Shown here one piece after another: positions 25,453-35,696 of a DNA stretch of 62,873 bases. The translations under genes and the position numbers were made by a program. Where the stretch lies: positions 1 to 62,873 of the forward strand of contig JAMPXK010000009.1 in the NCBI GenBank assembly GCA_023701245.1. Direction: 5' to 3'. This DNA is from Elusimicrobiales bacterium. GTDB taxonomy: Bacteria > Elusimicrobiota > Elusimicrobia > Elusimicrobiales > UBA9959. Position 1 is the first letter of the stretch; each line of letters opens with the position of its first letter. The notes beneath the pieces were generated by a model that did not search any database, was not told the DNA's origin, and worked only from the letters and a program-made list of their open reading frames with translations.

Positions 25453-26448
25453 ATGGCCCCGCTGTTCACCGTCATCATCCCCGCCTATAACCGCGCGGAG
25501 CTGCTGCGCCTTACGCTCAAAAGCCTGGCCGCGCAGACCTTTACTGACTACGAAGCCTTCATAATAGACGACGGCTCCACCGACGCCACCCCGGAAGTCT
25601 TCGAGCAGTTCAAGGGCCAGAGCAACTGGCACTTCGTCCGTTTCGAGACCAACCGCCGGCAGGGCGGCTGCCGCAACTACGCCCTGGAGCGCGCCGCCGG
25701 CGACTACGCCACCTTCCTGGACGCGGACGACCTCTGGCTGCCGCGGCGTCTGGAAAAGTTCGCGGAACTGGCAAAGCGCAATCCCGCGGCCGGCTTCCTT
25801 TTTTCCAACGGCTATATCCTGCGCGACGGGCGCCTGACGGGCAAATTTTTCGACGAGAACCGGGCCGTGCCGCGCGGCAAGCTCCCCCCCTACATGGCCA
25901 TCTCGGACAAGTGGCTGCCCTACGTCACCACCAACGTGGCCTTCAAGCGGGCCGCGCTGGAAAAAACAGGCTACTTCCGCCAGGACCTCAGCCACCTGGA
26001 GGACATGGAACTTTATGTGAAGATCCTGCGGGATTGGGAAGCAGATTTCATCGCGGAACCGCTGTCGGTCTACCGCATACACTCGCTCACCTCCAGCCCG
26101 GCCAGCCTCACCCTCAAGTGGGACGACGGCATAGCGGATTTCCACGAGGCGCTCAAGACCGCCGCCCCGGAGCCGGCGGCCGAGCGCGAGCTGAAGGATT
26201 ACGTTTACCTGCGCCAGGCGGAAGTCTACCTCAAGAACCTGCAGCCGGCCAAGGCCAGGGAGTACCTGCGCAAAACCACCGCCCGCGGCGGCCCCTTCTT
26301 CAAACTTTTCGCCGGCTCGCTGCTGCCCGTGCCGGCGCTGTCCCTCCTGCGCCGGCTCTACGCCCTGAAAAGAAAAGCGGCGCCCTCTCCGGACGCCGCC
26401 ATGGCCCTGGCCGAAGCCTGGGTCAAAGAACTGGAAACTTCCCGCTGA
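25453..26448 (+). CDS. Family 2 glycosyltransferase
   Basis: 331 residues. FTVIIPAYNRAELLRLTLKS, IIDDGSTDAT, FLDADDLWLPRRLEK, then an LEDMELYVKILRDWEADFI segment typical of GT2 acceptor-side motifs. The C-terminal 80 residues contain helical, TPR-like sequence (YLRQAEVYLKNLQPAKAREYL). Two bases separate it from the preceding stop. Its TGA abuts the TCA (reverse-strand stop) of the deacetylase, with no gap between the convergent genes. Confidence 0.92.
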   Translation: MAPLFTVIIPAYNRAELLRLTLKSLAAQTFTDYEAFIIDDGSTDATPEVFEQFKGQSNWHFVRFETNRRQGGCRNYALERAAGDYATFLDADDLWLPRRLEKFAELAKRNPAAGFLFSNGYILRDGRLTGKFFDENRAVPRGKLPPYMAISDKWLPYVTTNVAFKRAALEKTGYFRQDLSHLEDMELYVKILRDWEADFIAEPLSVYRIHSLTSSPASLTLKWDDGIADFHEALKTAAPEPAAERELKDYVYLRQAEVYLKNLQPAKAREYLRKTTARGGPFFKLFAGSLLPVPALSLLRRLYALKRKAAPSPDAAMALAEAWVKELETSR

Positions 26449-27567
26449 TCACTTCCCGTTGTAGGCTTCGTTGAGCCGCGCCGGGGAAACCACCTTAAAG
26501 CCGTTCTCGGCCAGCCAGCGCACCAGCCGCTTGGAGGCCGTGCGGCTCTGCGCGTGGATGTCGTGCATCAGCACTATGCCCTTGCCGCGCTGCCGTATGA
26601 GCGAGATGGTCTTTTCAAAAAGAACGTCGGGGTCCTTGGTGGACCAGTCCAGCGTGTCTATGGTCCAGCCCACGGGGATAAGGCCGTGCTCGGAATGCAG
26701 CGCCGCCAGCGCCTCCGGGGTAATGATGCCGTAAGGCGGACGGAAAAGGGTGGGCTTTTGGCCGGAAGCGGTCTCTATGGAGGCGGCTACGCCTCCCAGC
26801 TGTTCCACTATCTTCTCGGTGGAGAGCGCGGTAAAAGGTTTGCCGGACTCGGTGGCGTGGTGGTAGCCGTGCACGGCTATCTCGTGCCCGTCCGCGGCGG
26901 TCTTTTTCACCAGCTCTTTGCCGTTGGGCCCCATCTTGGAACCCAGCACGAAAAAGATGGAATCCGCTCCGGCGGCCCGCATGGCGCCGGAAACCTCCTC
27001 GGTCAGCGGCCCCGGGCCGTCGTCGAAAGTGAGGATGACCTCGCCTTTGGCGAGGAAGCCGTCGTACTGCACCAGGAACGGCACGTTGTTCTTGACGTAG
27101 TTGATCTGGCAGTAGCCCTGTTTCACCGGCACGCCGCGGCTGTCGCGTTCTTCCGGACCGTTGAACCCGAACAGGTCGCTGATCTCACTTAGGACTTTCC
27201 AGGAGATAGCCGCCTTGTTATGCGCGGCCGTAATGCGGTCCAGCGCCTCACGAGAGATCCCGGCTTCGCGGTTTATGCGCGCGCCGGTCAGTTCCAGACG
27301 CTCCCGAAGGTATTTACCGGCCGCGGAAGCCTCAATAAAAGTCTGGCTGTCCTGCGGCGAAAGGTAGGCCAACTCTGAATAGGTCTCGAGGGCCGAGTAA
27401 TAATCCAGGTATTCCTTCACCATGTACTGGCGGTCCGGCACCGGGCTGGGGACCGCCGGGACCTCTACGGAAGCGGGGTCCCGCGGCAGGCGCAGGGAGG
27501 TATCGGCGGCGGAAGTTAAGGACGGGACGGCGAGCAGGCAGGCGAAAAGGGATATTAGCTTGGTCAT
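26449..27567 (-). CDS. Secreted polysaccharide deacetylase (NodB domain)
   Basis: 372 residues from ATG 27567 (AGGAG ribosome-binding site five bases upstream; a GTG one codon earlier is less likely). Signal peptide MTKLISLFACLLAVPSLTSA. The NodB motifs are complete: LTFDDGPGP, metal-binding HGYHH, RPPYGIITP, TLDWS and IVLMHDIHAQS. It probably removes N-acetyl groups from peptidoglycan or exopolysaccharide in the periplasm. Convergent with the glycosyltransferase cluster, so it may tailor the same polymer. Confidence 0.92.
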   Translation of the reverse strand: MTKLISLFACLLAVPSLTSAADTSLRLPRDPASVEVPAVPSPVPDRQYMVKEYLDYYSALETYSELAYLSPQDSQTFIEASAAGKYLRERLELTGARINREAGISREALDRITAAHNKAAISWKVLSEISDLFGFNGPEERDSRGVPVKQGYCQINYVKNNVPFLVQYDGFLAKGEVILTFDDGPGPLTEEVSGAMRAAGADSIFFVLGSKMGPNGKELVKKTAADGHEIAVHGYHHATESGKPFTALSTEKIVEQLGGVAASIETASGQKPTLFRPPYGIITPEALAALHSEHGLIPVGWTIDTLDWSTKDPDVLFEKTISLIRQRGKGIVLMHDIHAQSRTASKRLVRWLAENGFKVVSPARLNEAYNGK

Positions 27568-27684
27568 CACAGCTCCTGATAATTAAGATACTTATATTAT
27601 GGCAGCTATGAGGGTGGCTGGATAAGAGCCAAAAGGGCAGGAAAACGGTGTTATTGGACCTAGGCGCTAAGGTACCGGAGGGTC

Positions 27685-27783
27685 CTAGATGTTGCTGGTG
27701 ACGAAATACCAGATGAGCAGCGCCACTATGAGCGAGAGCAGTTTTATCTGCCAGTTGCGGGTAAAAAGTTCCTGTAGGTTCAT
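27685..27783 (-). CDS. 32-residue YbbR/CdaR-type transmembrane microprotein
   Basis: A short frame, ATG 27783 to TAG 27685, encodes MNLQELFTRNWQIKLLSLIV then ALLIWYFVTSNI. It starts nine bases after the cdaA stop. The sequence is what the N terminus of CdaR (YbbR) proteins looks like: N-W-x-x-K-L-L-S-L-x-x-A-L-x-L-W, one transmembrane helix with the start outside-facing. CdaR normally follows cdaA and regulates it. Here the extracytoplasmic YbbR repeats are missing and a stop comes right after the helix. The next 100 bases contain no continuation in another frame that I can see. Confidence 0.7.
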   Translation of the reverse strand: MNLQELFTRNWQIKLLSLIVALLIWYFVTSNI

Positions 27784-27792
27784 GGGCTGGTC

Positions 27793-28629
27793 CTAAGCCT
27801 GCGGGGGCTGCTGCGGCGGCTGGGCCGGGGGCTGGGCGGGAGCCGGCGCGGCCTCCGGGCGCTGCGCCTTGCGCAGCAGGGTCTTTTCGGCCTTGGAGCG
27901 GTAGAGCTGGTAGAGCATGGCTTCCAGGTCCTTGGGATCGGCGTGCTGCTGCAGCTTGCCGTTGCGCGCCACGGAGATCATGCCCGTCTCCTCGGAAACG
28001 GTGATGATGATGGCGTCGGCCGCCTCGCTCAGGCCGAGAGCCGCGCGGTGGCGCATGCCCAGGATCTTGGAGAGTTCCTGCTGCTCGGTCAGCGGCAGGA
28101 TGCAGCCGGCCGCCACCAGGCGGTTATTGGCGATCACGGCGGCCCCGTCGTGCAGCATGGTATTGTCGTGAAAAACGGTCTGCAGCAGTTCCTTGGAAAC
28201 CTCGCCGTTGATGCGCACGCCGGTCTCCACTATGTCTCGCAGGGCCATGTCCTGCTCCAGCACTATCAGCATGCCCATCTTTTCGGCGGAGGCGGAGCGC
28301 ACGGCCTCCATCATCTCGCCTATAAAGCGGTATTCCTGGGACACCATCACGCGGCCCAGCGGGTTGGAGCCGATGTTGGCCAGGGCGAAACGGATCTCCG
28401 GCTGGAAAACCACGATCAAAAGCAGGATACCGGCCAGCCAGAACTGCTGCATCAGCCAGACGGTGGCCGACAGGTGCATGGCCTGGGCGATGGCGGTGAT
28501 GACGGCAAGGATGAACACGCCCCAGATGACCTGCATGGCGCGCGTGCCCTTGAGCAGCAGGATAAGCCTGTAGACTATGTAGTAAACGGCCAGTATGTCG
28601 GCCAGGTCACGGATATATTTGAGGTACAA
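27793..28629 (-). CDS. cdaA: Diadenylate cyclase CdaA
   Basis: Makes cyclic di-AMP from two ATP at the membrane. 278 residues. Three N-terminal membrane helices (about 10-75) are followed by the DisA_N domain with DGA at 161-163, RHR at 193-195 and VSEETGMISV. The last 25 residues are a Pro/Gln/Ala tail, not usual in the family. The start is TTG 28629 behind GGGGGAAAA. It lies 13 bases after the ftsH stop. A lone YbbR-type helix follows in place of cdaR. c-di-AMP usually controls potassium and turgor, which fits the nearby wall genes. Confidence 0.93.
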   Translation of the reverse strand: MYLKYIRDLADILAVYYIVYRLILLLKGTRAMQVIWGVFILAVITAIAQAMHLSATVWLMQQFWLAGILLLIVVFQPEIRFALANIGSNPLGRVMVSQEYRFIGEMMEAVRSASAEKMGMLIVLEQDMALRDIVETGVRINGEVSKELLQTVFHDNTMLHDGAAVIANNRLVAAGCILPLTEQQELSKILGMRHRAALGLSEAADAIIITVSEETGMISVARNGKLQQHADPKDLEAMLYQLYRSKAEKTLLRKAQRPEAAPAPAQPPAQPPQQPPQA

Positions 28630-28642
28630 TTTTCCCCCGTCC

Positions 28643-30450
<1,808 letters not shown>

Positions 30451-30451
<1 letters not shown>

Positions 30452-30993
30452 TATTGTTTCCCTTCGATGACTTCTTTCTTCAGCACCCCGACGTACGGGA
30501 GGCTGCGGTAAATACCGTTATAGTCCAGGCCGTAGCCTACCACGAACTTGTCCGCGATGGTAAAGCCGGTATACTTTATGGGCACCTGCGCCCGGCGGCG
30601 GCTGGGCTTATCCAGCAGCGTGCAGACGGCGAGCGACTTGGGCCGGCGCGTGCCCAGGTTCTTGAGCATGTAGTCCATCGTCAGCCCGGAATCCACGATG
30701 TCCTCCACTATCAGCACGTCGCAGTCCTCTATGCTTTCCTTAAGGTCCAGGAGAATGCGCACCACGCCGGTGGAGTGGGCGCCGGAATACGAGGACAGCA
30801 TCATGAAATCCATGCGCACGTCGGTGGTGATGTGGCGGGCCAGGTCCGTCATGAAGAAGACGCAGCCCTTGAGCACGCCCACCAGCGTCAGGCAGCGCCC
30901 TTCATAATCCCTGGAAATACGCTCTCCCAGCTTCTTGATGCCGGCATCGAGCTCTTCCTGCGAGATCAGGATCTCCTGGAGGTCCTTATGCAT
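30451..30993 (-). CDS. hpt: Hypoxanthine phosphoribosyltransferase
   Basis: Purine salvage enzyme, 180 residues. VLKGCVFFMTDLARH, the PRPP loop VLIVEDIVDSGLTMDYML and the base-binding FVVGYGLDYNGIYRSLPYVG are intact. No ribosome-binding site precedes ATG 30993. Instead a TAAAAT box ends six bases upstream, so the transcript may be leaderless. First gene of the hpt-ftsH-cdaA-microprotein operon. Confidence 0.95.
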
Positions 30994-30999
30994 GTGTAT

Positions 31000-31005
31000 A
31001 TTTTA
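31000..31005 (-). promoter_or_regulatory. -10 box six bases before hpt
   Basis: TAAAAT on the minus strand, six bases from the hpt ATG. The distance predicts a transcription start at the ATG itself. No good -35 hexamer is visible. Confidence 0.45.
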
Positions 31006-31030
31006 GATTTTTTGGAGACTTTTTCCTATG

Positions 31031-31067
31031 GAAAAAGAAGGAGGCCGGGGCGCGGGCCCCGGCCTCC
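31031..31067 (-). terminator. Intrinsic terminator of the phospholipase-D-like gene
   Basis: Twelve-base perfect arms (31040-31051 and 31056-31067) with a four-base loop, followed on the minus strand by TTCTTTTTCC. It separates this gene from the hpt operon. Confidence 0.9.
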
Positions 31068-31083
31068 AGCCAGCTGCCGGAAC

Positions 31084-32670
31084 TTACCTCCGGAGCGGTA
31101 TCCGGGCGGAGGGCGCGGCCGGGCGGCCCAGCTGCGCGTAGAAGTACTGGGAAACCACGCTGGACAGCCAGCCGGGCTTCTGGCCCAGGTCGGCGGAATT
31201 CGTCACCTTGCGGGCGTTCTTTATGTCGTTGGCGAAGGCCGCGTCCAGCTGGGCCACGGCGGCGCGGTCCAGCACGTTCACGTTCACTTCGGTATCGTAA
31301 CGCTCGCCGCGGGGGTGCAGGTTATAGGAGCCGATGTCGGCGAACAGGCCGTCCACGGTCATGAACTTGGAGTGCACGGTGTCGCCGGGGGCGCGCAGGC
31401 CGTTGTAGAGGTAGATGTTGGCGCCGGCTTCGGCCAGGGGGATGAGGCACTTGTACATGCCGTCCACTATCACCAGGCCCTCGGGGTCTATGCTCTCCTT
31501 GGAATTGGTCAGGATGTTCACTTCCACGCCGCGGGCGCGGGCGTCAAGCACGGCCTGGGTCACCACGGGCAGGGACACGAAGTAGGCGTTCTCGATGTTG
31601 ATGCGGGTGGTGGCGGCGTACATCGCCTTGATGATGCTGACGAGAATGTTGGAATCGTTCGGGGGGTTCTGCATGACGGTGGCCACGCGGGCGCTGCCGC
31701 CCTCGAAAGGCATCCCGGTAACGGGGGCGCCTATGGGCGTGAGGCCCTCCCTGGCGGCCTTGGCGTTCCACACGTCCACGAGCAGCTTGCGGGCGTCGAG
31801 CACGGCCGGGCCGGAGTAGACCACGTCGGTGTCGCGCCACAGGATGGTACCGCCCTTATGGGAGTACACGTCGCCGAAATTCATCCCGCCGGCGACGGCG
31901 TACTGGTCGTCGGCTATCATCACCTTCACATGCCAGATATCGTTGGCGCGGGCCTCGGTGTGCGCCAGGATCTCTATGCCGGCGTCCTTCATCATCTTCA
32001 CTACCCGCTTGCCGTGGCCGGCCAGGATCTTCTTGTCCAGGATCACTTTCACGTCCACGCCCTCGCGCTTCTTGGCTATGAGCATCTGGGCGGCCTGGTA
32101 GCCGGTGGTGTCGTCGTAGAAAGCCCAGGTGGAGATGAGCAGGCTTTTCTTGGCGCTGCGGATCAGGGCGTCCTTCACCTCGAAGGAGGCAGGGCCGTTG
32201 ATAAGGAAGCGGGCGGAATTACCGGCGTAGAAGCGGCCGTTGGTGGCCTGCTCGTACTCGCGGATAAAGCCCTCATCGCTGAACAGCGAAGGCTGGCCGG
32301 CGCGGCGGGCGGGGAAGGCCCGGGACTGAGACAGCTTCATCACGCGGTCGGAGATGGCTTCGAAAGTGGGAGTATTGGTCCACGGCACATTGTCGTTGAC
32401 CTGGGCGCCCAGGGCGTACCAGACCGTGACCGCGGTGCCGGAGTAGGATACCGGCTCGGCTCCGGCGAATTCCTGGGGCACGCCTACCTGCTCCGCTTTC
32501 GGGGCCGGGATAGGGGACGCTTTTACGGAGTCCAGGTCGATACCCAGCGCGGCGGCTTCGGCGCCGAGGCTTTCCAGGGCGGCATTGCCGCGGGAAGTCT
32601 GGGCGACGCAGAGACCGGGGATAAGAGCACAGGAAACCAGGATCGAGAGCGCGAGTTTTTTGTTTGCCAT
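31084..32670 (-). CDS. Secreted phospholipase D-like protein
   Basis: 528 residues with signal peptide MANKKLALSILVSCALIPGL and an export site near CVAQ. Two HKD motifs mark the phospholipase D superfamily: HVKVMIADD with GGMNFGDVY, and HSKFMTVDG with GSYNLHPRG. Cardiolipin synthases have the same pair but are membrane-anchored in the cytoplasm. Here the signal peptide points to the periplasm or outside. A 100-residue N-terminal extension precedes the first PLD unit. Substrate may be a phospholipid or nucleic acid. It has its own promoter and terminator. Confidence 0.88.
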   Translation of the reverse strand: MANKKLALSILVSCALIPGLCVAQTSRGNAALESLGAEAAALGIDLDSVKASPIPAPKAEQVGVPQEFAGAEPVSYSGTAVTVWYALGAQVNDNVPWTNTPTFEAISDRVMKLSQSRAFPARRAGQPSLFSDEGFIREYEQATNGRFYAGNSARFLINGPASFEVKDALIRSAKKSLLISTWAFYDDTTGYQAAQMLIAKKREGVDVKVILDKKILAGHGKRVVKMMKDAGIEILAHTEARANDIWHVKVMIADDQYAVAGGMNFGDVYSHKGGTILWRDTDVVYSGPAVLDARKLLVDVWNAKAAREGLTPIGAPVTGMPFEGGSARVATVMQNPPNDSNILVSIIKAMYAATTRINIENAYFVSLPVVTQAVLDARARGVEVNILTNSKESIDPEGLVIVDGMYKCLIPLAEAGANIYLYNGLRAPGDTVHSKFMTVDGLFADIGSYNLHPRGERYDTEVNVNVLDRAAVAQLDAAFANDIKNARKVTNSADLGQKPGWLSSVVSQYFYAQLGRPAAPSARIPLRR

Positions 32671-32676
32671 GCCTAT

Positions 32677-32705
32677 AGTATACGGTGCCGCCGGCTTTTC
32701 TTAAA
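32677..32705 (-). promoter_or_regulatory. Promoter of the phospholipase-D-like gene, leaderless type
   Basis: TTTAAG (32700-32705), 17 bases, then TATACT (32677-32682) on the minus strand, ending six bases before ATG 32670. There is no Shine-Dalgarno sequence and no room for one in the transcript. Confidence 0.6.
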
Positions 32706-32730
32706 GGGCCGGAAAGGACCCTTTAGGTAC

Positions 32731-32757
32731 AAAAAAAGGCCCAGACAAATCTGGGCC
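32731..32757 (-). terminator. Intrinsic terminator downstream of the zinc-ribbon gene
   Basis: GGCCCAGA / TCTGGGCC arms around a CAAA loop (read on the plus strand), followed on the minus strand by seven T residues. It ends the lipoprotein-comB-queC-queE-zinc-ribbon transcript before the phospholipase-D-like gene. A second, weaker stem TAAAGGG/CCCTTTA lies at 32703-32725. Confidence 0.9.
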
Positions 32758-32913
32758 CTTGGGGCAATAAAAACCGGCATCTGCTAATGTACCCGCGCGC
32801 GCGTAAACATTTAAACCCGCCCGCGTTTATAATATAGATATCTATATTATTAGAATTTGCCTCATGAACTGAGGTTTCGCCTTGTATCAAGGCTTAGCCT
32901 CGTATAGGGATCT
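32758..32913. other. Gene-free stretch with 22-bp palindrome and tandem hairpins
   Basis: A perfect 22-base A/T palindrome spans 32829-32850. Its left part contains TATAAT on the plus strand, with TAAACA 18 bases upstream, so a plus-strand promoter is possible. Two small stems follow (CCTCA/TGAGG near 32862-32876 and GCCTT/AAGGC near 32880-32894). The combination could encode a small RNA antisense to the end of the zinc-ribbon gene transcript. Confidence 0.4.
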
Positions 32914-33222
32914 CTAGTCCAGGTCCCAGGGGTTCTCGGGCCGGGACTTGTCCCCGGACTCCTCGATGCGCTTCTTTTCGGCCTCGAACTTGGCCTCCAG
33001 TTCCTTTTTTTTCTCCTCCAGGGATTTGCCCGCATTGGAAAAATAGTCGTCCAGGCGGCTTTTGTCGGCCTGCATCTTCTTCATGGCCTCCTGCATCAGG
33101 TCGCCGCCAGGCTGTTTGGGCTGCGGCTTATCCCAGTGCCTGAGCACCTTTCCGCTGCGCTTATCCACTTCTATGCGCGCCTTGCAGCAGGGACAGTCGA
33201 TCAAAAAAGTTCCATCAGCCAT
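32914..33222 (-). CDS. Small zinc-ribbon protein with coiled-coil, unknown function
   Basis: 102 residues. An N-terminal zinc-ribbon half, DCPCCKARIEVDKRSGKVLRH, carries two or three closely spaced Cys. A charged helix follows (about 40-90: MKKMQADKSRLDDYF, KSLEEKKKELEAKFEAEKKR), likely a coiled coil. It is preceded by a strong GGAGGA ribosome-binding site. Last gene of the que operon, eight bases after queE. No function is recognisable. Confidence 0.8.
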   Translation of the reverse strand: MADGTFLIDCPCCKARIEVDKRSGKVLRHWDKPQPKQPGGDLMQEAMKKMQADKSRLDDYFSNAGKSLEEKKKELEAKFEAEKKRIEESGDKSRPENPWDLD

Positions 33223-33230
33223 TTTTCCTC

Positions 33231-33932
33231 CTACTTCACTCCCCAGAGCGGGTGCTGCTGCGGCAGCGCCTTCACGTGCCTGAGTTTTTCGGCCGCCAGG
33301 CAGCAGGCCTCCCTTACGAATTTCTCCGATGGCGGCCGCACCGCGCCGCGGCGGGTGGCCGGCTGTATGAAGAACGGCACGTCGCCCCCGGCCGCGGCTG
33401 CCAGCCCGACGGCCTTTTCCAGTTCCGCCAGCCCGGCGGCGGAAGTCGCCACGACTTTGATAAAGGTCTTCTCCGGGGCCACGGCCAGGAATTTCCGGTG
33501 CTCCACCCAGCGCGCCCGCTGCCCGGTGGCGGACGGCAGCTTTATGTCCATGGCTATCACGTCCACCAGCCGCGCCGTCGCGGCCAGCTCCCGGTAAAGG
33601 ACGCCGTTGGTCTCCAGGTGGAGGCGCAGACCGGCCCGCTTAAGCCGCGGGGCAAGGGCTTTTATGAAGCGCCAGCGCAGCAGCGGCTCGCCGCCGGTCA
33701 GGGAGACGTTCTCGGCCTTTTCCGCGCGCGCCAGTTTCAGCACCGCGGCGGCGGCTTCCGGCACCGTCAGCGTCACGGCCGCGGCGCCTTCCAGCGCGGC
33801 CGGCTCGTCGCAGTAGCGGCAGTCCAGGTTGCAGCCGGCGAAGCGCAGGAACACCTGCTTCTGCCCGGCATAAAGCCCCTCGCCCTGCAGCGAGCAGAAG
33901 ATCTCGGAGACGGGGGCCGTAAGTCGCTTCAT
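33231..33932 (-). CDS. queE: 7-carboxy-7-deazaguanine synthase (radical SAM)
   Basis: Converts 6-carboxytetrahydropterin to 7-carboxy-7-deazaguanine for queuosine. 233 residues. It starts [22 protein letters not shown], with the cluster motif CNLDCRYC (C-x3-C-x2-C) and [10 protein letters not shown]. The four-iron cluster and SAM sites are therefore intact. It lies ten bases after queC. QueD and FolE, which make the substrate, are not in the window. Confidence 0.95.
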   Translation of the reverse strand: MKRLTAPVSEIFCSLQGEGLYAGQKQVFLRFAGCNLDCRYCDEPAALEGAAAVTLTVPEAAAAVLKLARAEKAENVSLTGGEPLLRWRFIKALAPRLKRAGLRLHLETNGVLYRELAATARLVDVIAMDIKLPSATGQRARWVEHRKFLAVAPEKTFIKVVATSAAGLAELEKAVGLAAAAGGDVPFFIQPATRRGAVRPPSEKFVREACCLAAEKLRHVKALPQQHPLWGVK

Positions 33933-33942
33933 CGGGGATGGG

Positions 33943-34617
33943 TCAAAGCGCCGGGTCTTTCAGTCCGGCGTCGGCGAAGCCTTTGGCGCGCAGCTTGCAG
34001 GAATCGCAATGCCCGCAGGGTTTTTTCCCGCCGCTGTAGCAGGACCAGGTAAGTTCCAGCGGGGCGTTCAGTTTTACGCCCAGGCGGGCGATGCCGGCCT
34101 TGCTGAGCTTTATGAGCGGGGTCAGGATCTTTATGGGGCGGCCCTTAGCGCCGCGGCGCGTGCCGTACGCGGCGGCCTTCTGCAGCGCGCGGTAGAATTC
34201 GGGGCGGCAGTCAGGGTAGCCTGAATAATCCACCACGTTGGGCCCCAGCACTATGGCCTCGGCTCCGGCGGCGTCGGCCAGGGAAAAACCCACCGAGGCG
34301 AAAACGAGGTTGCGGCCGGGCACGTAGGTGGAGGGGATCTCCCCCTTCCGGCCTATCCTGGAAATTTTCACGTCGGGCAGCTTCAGTGCCTTGTTTACCA
34401 GGGAACAGCTTTCGAACCAGGGAAAGTTTAGTTCTATCTCGTGCAGTTTCACCCGGAGGCGGCGGGCTATGGCCCGGGCCGCCGCGTTCTCGCGGCCATG
34501 GCGCTGCCCGTAATCAAAAGAGACGGCCAGGCACTCGTAGCCCCTGGCAAGCGCCCAGCACAGCGCCGTCGTGGAATCCAGCCCCCCCGAAAACAGCACT
34601 ACGGCTTTCTTTTTCAT
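33943..34617 (-). CDS. queC: 7-cyano-7-deazaguanine synthase
   Basis: Turns carboxydeazaguanine into preQ0 using ATP and ammonia. 224 residues. PP-loop [19 protein letters not shown], and the C-terminal zinc site [15 protein letters not shown] are complete. The ATG overlaps the ComB-like gene stop by four bases (ATGA). Next to queE. Confidence 0.96.
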   Translation of the reverse strand: MKKKAVVLFSGGLDSTTALCWALARGYECLAVSFDYGQRHGRENAAARAIARRLRVKLHEIELNFPWFESCSLVNKALKLPDVKISRIGRKGEIPSTYVPGRNLVFASVGFSLADAAGAEAIVLGPNVVDYSGYPDCRPEFYRALQKAAAYGTRRGAKGRPIKILTPLIKLSKAGIARLGVKLNAPLELTWSCYSGGKKPCGHCDSCKLRAKGFADAGLKDPAL

Positions 34618-35312
34618 GCGGCGTTCTCCACCAGCCCGGCCCCGGCCTTGAACCGGATGCGGGGCACGGCCTGCATATGCCCCTTGCGCAGCACCAGCTC
34701 CATGTCGCGCTTGCCCGTTTCGGGGCGGAAGGCCATGAAATCCAGCACGCGGCCGCTGGCGTGGATCTCTTCCAGCGCCGGGCCGAAAGCGTCGCGGCCC
34801 GCCAGTTCCTCCACCAGAGCCCGCGCGCAGATCATGTCCTCCACGTGCCGGGCGTCGTAGAACAAACAGGCCGGCACTATCAGCGTGGGCTTGGGGTTCT
34901 TGCGGCAGTAAGCGGCCAGCGCCGGGAAGTTGGCGAAGCAGGCCACGAGGATCTCGTCGGCCAGCAGCAGGGAGGCGGCGGCGGGCGAGCCGGAATTGGT
35001 GACGGAAATGGCCGGGCGGGCGGGGTCGGAACCGTGCAAGGCGGTATAGGGGGAATTGTCGTACTGCGGCACGCCCAGGTCTATCTCGGAGAAGAGGTCG
35101 GCGCCGGGAATGCTGCCTCTGGCGCCCAGAGCCAGCGCCGGGGTGGCGTAAACCCGCACGTCCTTACGGCCGCTTTCCAGCAGCGCGCAGATGGTGTTGG
35201 AGAACCTGAACAGGTCTATGACTATGCCGCGGCCGCGCCAGGTGCGCGCCTGCGCCTGGTCCAGGGCGATAGCGGCCTCACTTGGCCGCGGGGGTTGAGA
35301 CTGCGGTGACAT
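34614..35312 (-). CDS. ComB-like 2-phosphosulfolactate phosphatase family protein
   Basis: 232 residues that follow the ComB pattern. IVIDLFRFSNTICALLESG stands where ComB has VVIDVLRATSTI, then DNSPYTALHG, ISVTNSGSPAA (usual TTNGT), and a conserved FYDARHVEDMICARALVEEL toward the end. ComB removes phosphate from 2-phosphosulfolactate in coenzyme M synthesis, but bacterial relatives are widespread without that pathway. No ComA, ComC or methanogen genes are near. It is coupled to queC, which hints at another phosphatase role. Confidence 0.75.
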   Translation of the reverse strand: MSPQSQPPRPSEAAIALDQAQARTWRGRGIVIDLFRFSNTICALLESGRKDVRVYATPALALGARGSIPGADLFSEIDLGVPQYDNSPYTALHGSDPARPAISVTNSGSPAAASLLLADEILVACFANFPALAAYCRKNPKPTLIVPACLFYDARHVEDMICARALVEELAGRDAFGPALEEIHASGRVLDFMAFRPETGKRDMELVLRKGHMQAVPRIRFKAGAGLVENAA

Positions 35313-35673
35313 ATTTTATGGCCAGGGCGCTCACGAAGATCTCCGGCTCCTGGTAGACTCCCAGCTGGGGACCGGCCACGGCGGAGTCCACCGTGACGAT
35401 CACGCCGTCGGCTCCCATGGCGGCGGCGGCCCTGCGGGCCCGCGCCTTCAGCCGGGCCACTTCCGGCCCGCCGTCGGCGGCTTTGACCGGGGGGCTGTGG
35501 ATCACGCCTATGGCGCCCCACGGGCTGCGCGTCTCTTCGCGGGAGGAAAACACCTCCACCTCGCGCCAGGGCCGGGCGCCGAACCACGGCCCCACCTGGA
35601 TGACGTCGAGGTTCGCGGAGGCGCAGGCGCCCGCGAACAGCGGCAGGAAAAATAAAGCGGCTTTAGCTTTCAC
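35278..35673 (-). CDS. Small lipoprotein, unknown function
   Basis: 131 residues. Signal sequence MKAKAALFFLPLFAGAC, with the last four residues a plausible lipobox (Cys17). The body has a MGADGVIVTVDSA segment similar in feel to YbjQ/DUF4156-type lipoproteins, but no family can be claimed. Overlaps the ComB-like gene by 35 bases. It opens the que operon. Confidence 0.7.
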   Translation of the reverse strand: MKAKAALFFLPLFAGACASANLDVIQVGPWFGARPWREVEVFSSREETRSPWGAIGVIHSPPVKAADGGPEVARLKARARRAAAAMGADGVIVTVDSAVAGPQLGVYQEPEIFVSALAIKYVTAVSTPAAK

Positions 35674-35696
35674 TTCGGGGAACCGGCCTTTTACCG

